DNA from: Chloroflexota bacterium
GTDB taxonomy: Bacteria; Chloroflexota; Limnocylindria; QHBO01
Reading direction: 5' to 3'
Assembly (NCBI GenBank): GCA_005882055.1
Contig: VBGQ01000022.1
Coordinates: forward strand, 1 to 20,039
DNA length: 20,039 nucleotides
The number at the start of each line of letters is the position of its first letter. Position 1 is the first letter of the stretch. A model generated the notes under the pieces. It did not search any database. It had not been told where the DNA came from and worked only from the letters and a program-made list of their open reading frames with translations. The translations under genes and the position numbers were made by a program. Positions 14,516-20,039 of the stretch are shown here, piece by piece.

Positions 14516-15571
14516 TTACTCCGCCTCGCTGATGCCCTCGACCCCGACCTCGATGGTGGCCACCTTGCCGCGGATCTCGTCATCGATCTTGGTGGCGATC
14601 TCCTGGTTGGCCTTCAGGAAATCTCGCGCGTTCTCGCGGCCCTGCCCGAGGCGGGTCTCACCATAATTGAACCAGGCACCGGTCTTGGACAGGATCCCGG
14701 CCGCGATGCCCACGTCGAGCAGGCCGCCTTCGCGACTGATCCCCTCGTTGTACATGATGTCGAACTCGGCAACCCGGAAGGGTGAGGCGACCTTGTTCTT
14801 GACGACCTTGACGCGCGTCCGGGAGCCGACCGCATCGGTCCCGGTCTTGAGCGTCTCGATGCGCCGGATGTCCATGCGGATGCTCGCGTAGAACTTGAGC
14901 GCGCGGCCGCCCGGCGTCGTCTCCGGGTTGCCGAACATGACCCCGATCTTCTCGCGAAGCTGGTTGGTGAAGACCAGCGCGGTGTTGGACCGATTGATGG
15001 CGCCGGTCAGCTTGCGCAGCGCCTGGCTCATGAGGCGAGCCTGCAGGCCCATGAAGCTGTCCCCCATCTCACCCTCGATCTCCGCCCGCGGCACCAGGGC
15101 CGCCACCGAGTCGACGACCACGACGTCCACGCCGTTGCTGCGGATCAGCGTCTCGGCGATCTCGAGCGCCTGTTCACCGGTATCCGGCTGGCTGACGAGC
15201 AGCTCGTCCACGTCGACGCCGACGTTCTTGGCGTAGCCCGGGTCGAGCGCATGCTCGGCATCGATGAAGGCGGCGACGCCTCCGTTGCGCTGGGCGTTCC
15301 CCACGATGTGGTAACAGAGGGTGGTCTTGCCGCTTGACTCTGGACCGTAGATCTCGGAGATCCGGCCGCGTGGGACGCCGCCGACGCCAAGGGCCAGGTC
15401 GAGCGCGACCGAGCCCGTGGGGATGACGTCCACGGCAATGGCGCCGCGGTCGCCCAGCCGCATGATCGAGCCACGCCCGAACTGCTTCTCGATCTGCAGG
15501 ATCGCTGCGTCGACCGCTCGACCGCGGTCACCGTTGCGATCGGCACTGCGCTGGACCACCGGGGCTTCCAT
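14516..15571 (-). CDS. recA: Recombinase RecA
   Basis: RecA forms filaments on single-stranded DNA, drives strand exchange and triggers the SOS response. With ATG 15571 the product is 351 residues, a normal length. It has GRGSIMRLG, the Walker A GPESSGKT (76-83), VVDSVAALVPRAEIEGEMGD (Walker B region with the L1 start), and the L2-region stretch FTNQLREKIGVMFGNPETTPGG. The C-terminus is acidic. AAGGAG lies 11 bases before ATG 15571. A longer form from GTG 15619 (16 extra residues) would overlap the stop of the upstream 54-aa gene as GTGA, so the start is not settled. No obvious LexA-type box is visible before the gene; the nearest upstream DNA is coding. Confidence 0.97.
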   Translation of the reverse strand: MEAPVVQRSADRNGDRGRAVDAAILQIEKQFGRGSIMRLGDRGAIAVDVIPTGSVALDLALGVGGVPRGRISEIYGPESSGKTTLCYHIVGNAQRNGGVAAFIDAEHALDPGYAKNVGVDVDELLVSQPDTGEQALEIAETLIRSNGVDVVVVDSVAALVPRAEIEGEMGDSFMGLQARLMSQALRKLTGAINRSNTALVFTNQLREKIGVMFGNPETTPGGRALKFYASIRMDIRRIETLKTGTDAVGSRTRVKVVKNKVASPFRVAEFDIMYNEGISREGGLLDVGIAAGILSKTGAWFNYGETRLGQGRENARDFLKANQEIATKIDDEIRGKVATIEVGVEGISEAE

Positions 15572-15615
15572 CTCGTCTGGGGCTCCTTCCCTCGTGCTCC
15601 CGGCGGGCGATTGGG

Positions 15616-15780
15616 TCACTCGCTCTGGCCGGGCTCGCTGCGCGGCTTGCGCCTTGGTTTGATCACTTCGACCGACATGGGTTGTTCGTAGGCGGCCGAT
15701 GCCGGCGGCGGGCTCTTTGGCGCCTTCTCCTTAGGCTTGCGCTTCTCCTGGTGGCGCGGTCGATCTCGGCCCTTGCCCAT
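15616..15780 (-). CDS. 54-aa highly basic protein upstream of recA
   Basis: A short frame from ATG 15780 to TGA 15616-15618 encodes 54 residues, dominated by lysine, arginine and proline (starts MGKGRDRPRHQEKRKPKEK, ends SEPGQSE). A strong GGAGG lies 4 bases before the ATG. It fills the gap between tgt and recA, and its stop overlaps the upstream GTG candidate of recA as GTGA, as expected for a coupled gene. The composition suggests a disordered nucleic-acid-binding or ribosome-associated peptide, but no family is recognised. It could also be a leader ORF affecting recA translation. Confidence 0.6.
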   Translation of the reverse strand: MGKGRDRPRHQEKRKPKEKAPKSPPPASAAYEQPMSVEVIKPRRKPRSEPGQSE

Positions 15781-15834
15781 TGGTCCTCCGATCGGAGCCG
15801 GTCGAATGTTGGATTCAGCCTGCCCGATGTGGTC

Positions 15835-16989
15835 TTATCGGTCTGTTATCGGGGGCTTAGTCGTCGACTCGGCGTCCCCGTAGCGTGCCTGCACGGCGTC
15901 GCGCAGCGACGCGAAGGAACCGTCCGCGAGAGCGGCGCGAATCCCGCGCATCAGGTCGAGAGTATAGGTGAGGTTGTGGAGCGTCGCGAGGCGATAGCCG
16001 AGCAGCTCCTCGGCTCGAAACAGGTGCGCCAGGTAGGCTCGCGAGAAGGTCTGACAGGTCTCGCAGGCGCACCTCGGATCGACCGGCCCCGGGTCGTCCT
16101 GGAACGCGCTGTTGCGGATGTTCAGCCTGCCCGCGCTGGTCCACAGCTGCCCCGTGCGGGCCACTCGAGTGGGCAGCACGCAGTCGAACAGGTCGACGCC
16201 GCGCTCGACCGCCAGAAAGAAATCGAGCGGCGAGCCAACGCCCATCAGGTAGCGCGGCCTCGGATCGTTGGCGAGCGCGTCCGCCACGACCTGAAGCGTG
16301 GCGCCCATCTCCGCCTTCGACTCCCCCACCGACAGCCCACCAATGGCGATCCCGTCGAACGGCAGCTCGGCGATCGCGGCCGCCGACCGGCGGCGCAGCT
16401 CGGGATCGGTGCCACCCTGCACGATGCCGAACAGTGCCTGGTCGGAGCGCGTGTGCGCCGCAAGGGACCGCTCCGCCCAGCGATGCGTGCGTTCCATCGC
16501 ATCTGCCACGGTCACCGGCGGCAGGGTGGGATCCACCAGCTGGTCGAACGCCATGGCGATGTCGGAACCCAGCTGTTCCTGGATGGCGACCGCGGTCTCC
16601 GGCGTGAGCCGATGCGGAGTGCCATCGATGTGGCTGGCGAACGTCACCCCGTCTTCGTCGACCTCGCGCAGGTGCGCGAGGCTGAAGACCTGGAAGCCGC
16701 CCGAATCGGTCAGGATCGGTCCATCCCAGGCCATGAACCGATGCAGTCCGCCCAGCCGTTCGATGCGCTCTGCGCCCGGGCGCAGGCTGAGGTGGTAGGT
16801 GTTGCCCAGGATGACCTGAGCCCCGGCCGCGCGGAGGTCGGCCGGCGTCTGGCTCTTGACCGATGCCTGGGTGCCGACCGGCATGAACTGCGGCGTGTCG
16901 ATCACGCCGTGCGGCGTTTGGAGCTCGCCGAGGCGGGCCACGCCCACGCTGGTGGGCCGCGTGCTGAAGGCGATGGCTGGTTGGGGCAT
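15835..16989 (-). CDS. tgt: tRNA-guanine transglycosylase Tgt
   Basis: Tgt swaps the wobble guanine of GUN-anticodon tRNAs for preQ1 in queuosine synthesis. With ATG 16989 the product is 384 residues, the normal bacterial length. It has TDSGGFQVFSL (general-base aspartate at 95), the active-site region AMAFDQLVDPTLPP, GGLSVGE, and the nucleophile in DLFDCVLPTR (D269). A zinc site is formed by C307, C309, C312 and H338. A further 47 in-frame codons upstream (to 17130) encode no family sequence and overlap the opposing gene at 17062, so they are not included. A TATCCT box lies 8 bases before the ATG. queA is upstream on the same strand but separated by an opposing gene. Confidence 0.96.
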   Translation of the reverse strand: MPQPAIAFSTRPTSVGVARLGELQTPHGVIDTPQFMPVGTQASVKSQTPADLRAAGAQVILGNTYHLSLRPGAERIERLGGLHRFMAWDGPILTDSGGFQVFSLAHLREVDEDGVTFASHIDGTPHRLTPETAVAIQEQLGSDIAMAFDQLVDPTLPPVTVADAMERTHRWAERSLAAHTRSDQALFGIVQGGTDPELRRRSAAAIAELPFDGIAIGGLSVGESKAEMGATLQVVADALANDPRPRYLMGVGSPLDFFLAVERGVDLFDCVLPTRVARTGQLWTSAGRLNIRNSAFQDDPGPVDPRCACETCQTFSRAYLAHLFRAEELLGYRLATLHNLTYTLDLMRGIRAALADGSFASLRDAVQARYGDAESTTKPPITDR

Positions 16990-16997
16990 GGAGCTGC

Positions 16998-17003
16998 AGG
17001 ATA
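16998..17003 (-). promoter_or_regulatory. TATCCT -10 candidate for tgt
   Basis: On the minus strand TATCCT fits TANNNT, and 8 bases separate it from ATG 16989, close to the leaderless spacing seen at other genes here. It supports the 16989 start. The -35 region is weak. Confidence 0.4.
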
Positions 17004-17061
17004 GCCTCGAGCGCTCGCAGGTTCGGGCGCAATGGGATACCGTTGCGGGCGGAGGTGACGC

Positions 17062-17513
17062 GTGCGGCTCGACGATTGGCCGAGGATGCCGTTCCTTTCC
17101 GAGGAGCTCTGCGGATGGGTCCGCGAGCACCTCGCCACCCTGGGCCTGGAGGAGATCGCGGTCTACGCGGTCGAAGAGGGCGGTGACGACGACGGGCGGC
17201 GGGTGCTGGTGGCCACTGAGGTCGGCCTTGGGCGCTCGAGCACCGCACCCGCTGGTCCTTCAGCGTGCTCAAGCCGCGCTTTAGCGCAGGCACCGAGGAC
17301 CCGCAGCTGGGCCGCGCGCTCGCCGACTTCGCCAAGGTCGCGGTGATCATGGCCGAGCCATCCGGTTGGCCACCTCCGGGCGACGAGCCAAAAGCCGTGC
17401 CTGCTACCGAGACCTCAGCTCCGGCGGCTGCCGCGCCACGCATTCCTCGGCCGATGGAGCTGACACCTCCAGGACCCGCGCCTACACGATCAGCATCGCG
17501 TCCCCGAAGCTGA
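17062..17513 (+). pseudogene. Unidentified protein gene with a frame change near 17232
   Basis: A GTG at 17062, six bases after a perfect GGAGG, opens a frame encoding MRLDDWPRMPFLSEELCGWV and onward to VLVATEVGL near 17229. The coding signal then moves to another frame (ALEHRTRWSFSVLKPRFSAG from about 17232) and runs to a stop at 17513, ending in a proline- and alanine-rich tail. A single missing base would join the two smoothly, though a longer gap cannot be excluded. I recognise no family. The product looks cytoplasmic, about 150 residues, with a mixed alpha/beta first part and a disordered end. The gene lies on the opposite strand between queA and tgt, and its 3' end overlaps the end of queA by 32 bases. 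Confidence 0.55.
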
Positions 17514-18567
17514 AGAATCGGTAGCCGGCCTCGAGCGCGTGGGCGTAGGCCGCCAGCAAGGTGTCGCGCGCCTGGTGCGGGTCCGCGCCGCTCATCCCCG
17601 CCTGCACGAAGGCCGTCACCAGCAAGAGCAGCGAGCTGCGCGGCAGGTGGAAGTTCGTGACCAGCACGTCGACGGTGCTGAACCGATGCGGCGGCGTGAT
17701 GTACAGGTCGGTCCAGCCCGTGGCGCTCTCCGCGCCAGCTGAGCGCCCACGCTCGGCGGTCTCGAGCACACGGACGCTCGTCGTGCCAATTGCAACGACG
17801 CGCCCACCACCGGCTCGTGTCTGTGCCACGGCCCGCGAGGTGTCGGGTGGAATCTCGTACCACTCGGTGTGGATGCGATGCTCGTCGATGAATTCGCCCT
17901 CGAGCGGCCGGAACGTGTCGAGCCCGACGTGAAGCGTGACGCTCGCCATGCGGATCCCCGCCGCTTTCAGCGAAGCAAGCAGCTCCGCGGTGAAGTGGAG
18001 TCCCGCCGTGGGGGCTGCGGCGGACCCGGGCGGGCGTGCGTACACGGTCTGGTAGCGCTCAGACGATGACGAGCGATCGTGGATGTAGGGCGGCAGGGGC
18101 GTCTCGCCCGCCGCGGCCATCACGCCATGTGGGTGACGGTCGAAGCGGACGGCTCGCGTCCCATCTCCCGCCGGGCCGCCCACCACCACGGCATCGCCGG
18201 ATGCGAGCGTCAGGTGCTCGCCGACCCGCACCCGCCGCGACGGCCGAACCAGTGCCTCCCACTCCATCGGTGCCAGCTCACGCAGGAGCAGGATCTCCGC
18301 CTCTCCCCCACCTCGGCGCGTGCCGCGCAGGCGTGCCGGGATCACTCGGCTGTCGTTGACAACCAACAGGTCGCCGGGTCGCAGCCAGTCCCCCAGCTGG
18401 CGAAACGTTCCGTGCTGGAGTGCGGGCGCGCCGGGCCGGGACCGCTCGCGATCGAGGAGGAGGAGGCGAGAGGCGTCCCGGGGCTCGACGGGGACCTGGG
18501 CAATCGCCGTTTCCGGCAAGGGATAGTCGAAGTCGTCCACGCGCAGCCTGGGTAGCTTCGAGACCAC
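17482..18567 (-). CDS. queA: S-adenosylmethionine:tRNA ribosyltransferase-isomerase QueA
   Basis: QueA moves the ribosyl part of S-adenosylmethionine onto preQ1 in tRNA to form epoxyqueuosine, the step after Tgt. The 361-residue product is full length and has the usual order: DYPLPETAIAQVP with RDASRLL, GDLLVVNDSRVIPARL, the PPYI and ERYQTVYA region, GSAAAPTAGLHFT, VTLHVGLDTFRPL, a GTTSVRVLE strand, and TNFHLPRSSLLLLVTAF near the end. The start is GTG 18567, with a TAGGCT box 7 bases upstream and no Shine-Dalgarno, so the message is probably leaderless. It therefore has its own promoter, directly behind the hairpin that follows the permease gene. Confidence 0.96.
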   Translation of the reverse strand: MVSKLPRLRVDDFDYPLPETAIAQVPVEPRDASRLLLLDRERSRPGAPALQHGTFRQLGDWLRPGDLLVVNDSRVIPARLRGTRRGGGEAEILLLRELAPMEWEALVRPSRRVRVGEHLTLASGDAVVVGGPAGDGTRAVRFDRHPHGVMAAAGETPLPPYIHDRSSSSERYQTVYARPPGSAAAPTAGLHFTAELLASLKAAGIRMASVTLHVGLDTFRPLEGEFIDEHRIHTEWYEIPPDTSRAVAQTRAGGGRVVAIGTTSVRVLETAERGRSAGAESATGWTDLYITPPHRFSTVDVLVTNFHLPRSSLLLLVTAFVQAGMSGADPHQARDTLLAAYAHALEAGYRFFSFGDAMLIV

Positions 18568-18574
18568 GCCGAAC

Positions 18575-18580
18575 AGCCTA
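18575..18580 (-). promoter_or_regulatory. TAGGCT -10 box, leaderless-type promoter for queA
   Basis: On the minus strand TAGGCT (TANNNT) is followed by 7 bases and then GTG 18567. It is the same hexamer as the box at 3918. The hairpin at 18581-18611 abuts it, so any -35 element lies inside the hairpin sequence. Confidence 0.55.
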
Positions 18581-18611
18581 GCGCCCGGCCGGGTTAGCCC
18601 TGGCCGGGCGC
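18581..18611 (-). terminator. Strong hairpin after the permease gene
   Basis: GCGCCCGGCC (18581-18590) and GGCCGGGCGC (18602-18611) are perfect 10-base reverse complements. The inner GGG and CCC add three more pairs around TTAG with one bulged base. The hairpin begins 17 bases after the permease stop in transcript order. There is no T-run, so termination may be weak or need a factor, but the stability and position fit a 3' end structure. Confidence 0.55.
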
Positions 18612-18628
18612 CAATGGTCCAGAAGGAG

Positions 18629-19966
18629 CTACTTGATCAGGCCGTTGATCCAGTCCTGTGCGAAGTAGACGATGAAGGCGATGGAAACCAGCCACATCAG
18701 CCAGTGGATCTGGTCGAACTTGCCGCGCACCACCTTGATCAGCACCCAGCTGATGAAACCAGCGCCGATGCCGACCGTGATGTCGTAGGTCAGCGGCATC
18801 AGGATGATGGTCAGGAGAGCCGGGAGCCCGTCCTCGACGTCGGCGACCGGGATGTCCTTGACCAGCGTGAACATCAGGTATCCCACCAGCACCAGGGCCG
18901 GGGCTGTCGCTTGAGCCGGAATGATCCCGGCGATCGGCGAAAGGGCAATGGCGAGCAAGAAGAGGATGCCGGTCACAACGGACGCAAACCCGGTGCGGCC
19001 GCCCTCCGCCACGCCCGCTGCGCTCTCGATGTAGGTCGTGTTGGACGAAACGCCCCCGGCCCCACCGACCACGGCGGCGAGCGAGTCAACGATCAGGACG
19101 CGGCCGATTCCCGGCACGCTGCCGTCTGGCTGCGCGAGGCCCGCCTCGGCCGCGATGCCGGTGACGGTACCCATGGTGTCGAAGAAGTCGGAGAGCATGA
19201 TCGCGAAGATCGTGAGCAACGCGGTCAACACGCCGAGCTTGGCGAAGGCCTGGAAGGGGTCCTGCAGGCCGAGACCCAGGGTCGAGAAGCTCGGAGTCAC
19301 CGTGAAGTTGCTTGGGATCGCGGCCACCCCGACGATCAGGGCAATCACGGTCGTCGCAAGGATGCTGATGATCAGGGCCGCCCGGATCTTCAGTACGAAC
19401 AGGATGATCGTGATGGCGAGGCCAATCAGGAAGACGACCTGACCAGCGGTTGTCGGGAAGGAAAGCCCGACGATCGGCACGCCACCCTGGGGCGTGACGA
19501 TGATGCCGCCGTTCACGAATCCAATGAACAGGATGAACAGACCGATGCCGACGCCGATCGATCGCTTCAGTGCGAGCGGCACCGCATTCATGATCGCTTC
19601 CCGAAGACCTACCAGCACCAGGACGGTGATCGCGAGGCCCTCGAGGACGATCACGCCCATCGCGCCCTTGGCGTCGAGGCCCTTGGCGGTCAACGTGAAG
19701 GCCACGATGGCGTTGATCCCGAGCCCAGCTGCCAGCGCAAAGGGATAGTTGCCGTAGATTCCCATGGCCAGGGTCACGAGCCCGGCGATGAGCGCCGTAC
19801 CGGCCGAGACCGCGATCGGGTCGAGGCCAAGGGGCTTGGCGATGATGTTCCCGTTGAGGAAGATGATGTAGGCCATGACCATGAACGTGGTCAGGCCGGC
19901 TCGCGCCTCCGTGGCGAGATCGGTCCCCCGCTCCCGGAACTTGAAGAACGACGCGATGGCGTCCAC
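18629..19966 (-). CDS. NCS2/AzgA family purine (guanine/hypoxanthine) permease
   Basis: The 445-residue product is a multi-pass inner-membrane transporter with some 12-14 hydrophobic segments. It starts with the AzgA-like FKFRERGTDLATEARAGLTTF and YIIFLNGNI. It carries the family's substrate-site signatures GLGINAIVAF, SDFFDTMGTVTG and TTYIESAAGVAEGGRTG. AzgA/PbuG relatives import hypoxanthine, guanine or adenine with protons; the exact base cannot be fixed here. The GTG start at 19966 has GGAGGG about 11 bases upstream. A strong hairpin follows its stop, so it is probably transcribed alone, ahead of queA. Guanine salvage and queuosine genes sit side by side, but the separate promoter argues against a shared operon. 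Confidence 0.92.
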   Translation of the reverse strand: MDAIASFFKFRERGTDLATEARAGLTTFMVMAYIIFLNGNIIAKPLGLDPIAVSAGTALIAGLVTLAMGIYGNYPFALAAGLGINAIVAFTLTAKGLDAKGAMGVIVLEGLAITVLVLVGLREAIMNAVPLALKRSIGVGIGLFILFIGFVNGGIIVTPQGGVPIVGLSFPTTAGQVVFLIGLAITIILFVLKIRAALIISILATTVIALIVGVAAIPSNFTVTPSFSTLGLGLQDPFQAFAKLGVLTALLTIFAIMLSDFFDTMGTVTGIAAEAGLAQPDGSVPGIGRVLIVDSLAAVVGGAGGVSSNTTYIESAAGVAEGGRTGFASVVTGILFLLAIALSPIAGIIPAQATAPALVLVGYLMFTLVKDIPVADVEDGLPALLTIILMPLTYDITVGIGAGFISWVLIKVVRGKFDQIHWLMWLVSIAFIVYFAQDWINGLIK

Positions 19967-20017
19967 CGATCAGGTGCCCTCCGCTGCCTGCCTGTGGCCG
20001 CTCGCTGTGCCGCGTTT

Positions 20018-20039
20018 CGACCCGCGGCGCGACCCGCGG
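20018..20039. repeat. Short direct repeat at the window edge
   Basis: CGACCCGCGG occurs at 20018-20027 and again at 20030-20039, 12 bases apart, where the window ends. It may be the start of a tandem array or a chance duplication in GC-rich DNA. No gene is seen between 19967 and the edge. Confidence 0.3.

Noticed and set aside
15572..15840. An SOS (LexA) box in front of recA
   Set aside because: No GAAC-N4-GTTC or similar palindrome was seen; the DNA is filled by the 54-aa ORF and the end of tgt.
16990..17130. A 47-residue N-terminal extension of Tgt
   Set aside because: The extra residues do not resemble Tgt, they overlap an opposing gene with a good ribosome site, and a promoter-like box lies just before ATG 16989.
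15682..17863. Long open frames on both strands across tgt (plus 15682-17004 and minus 15857-17863)
   Set aside because: Both are shadows of tgt in other frames, and the translated sequences have no family features.
1..20039. tRNA/rRNA genes, CRISPR arrays, insertion sequences, prophage or defence genes
   Set aside because: No cloverleaf-like segment, regular spaced repeat, transposase, integrase or known defence protein was seen in either strand.

Overview
The window is about 20 kb of dense, high-GC bacterial chromosome. It holds about 21 protein genes on both strands, no stretch over 300 bases without a gene, and no RNA gene, CRISPR array, prophage or insertion sequence that I can see. The gene set (RNase Y followed by a YmdB-type phosphodiesterase, an Rv1855c-type F420 oxidoreductase, a Tat-exported protein with GVxG repeats, several TANNNT boxes 6-8 nt before start codons) fits a high-GC Chloroflexota lineage such as Limnocylindria. 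That placement is an inference from gene style, not from a marker search. An actinobacterial or other high-GC origin cannot be excluded.

Layout. 1-2920 (+): the tail of an unknown gene, then a tight operon yajQ - pncC (CinA C-terminal domain) - murC - small membrane protein. 2979-4163 (+): three short genes, namely an unknown 95-aa protein, a DinB/maleylpyruvate-isomerase-like protein and a two-helix membrane protein. 4160-6213 (-): hflX followed by a TrmH/SpoU rRNA methyltransferase. 6334-7965 (+): a membrane GGDEF-EAL protein. 7975-11212 (-): rny - ymdB - miaA. 11477-12942 (+): a Tat-signal GVxG-repeat protein and a doubtful 61-aa ORF. 12948-19966 (-): NCS2 purine permease, queA, tgt, a 54-aa basic protein, recA, recX and an F420-dependent oxidoreductase. 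One broken + strand gene of unknown function (17062-17513) lies between queA and tgt.

Functional themes are tRNA/rRNA modification and ribosome upkeep (queA, tgt, miaA, trmH-like, hflX), RNA decay (rny), recombination and repair (recA, recX), cell-wall precursor synthesis (murC) and cyclic-di-GMP signalling (yajQ and GGDEF-EAL).

The most unusual feature is a recurring defect. murC, hflX and rny each lose an internal block that their families always have (roughly 20-30 codons) and change reading frame at the same point. A fourth gene (17062) also changes frame. Because murC is normally essential and everything around the junctions is well conserved, collapsed assembly gaps are the likeliest cause, but real deletions cannot be excluded from sequence alone. 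The rny defect also produces a misleading 755-codon open frame joining RNase Y to YmdB. I found no convincing new defence or mobile system.
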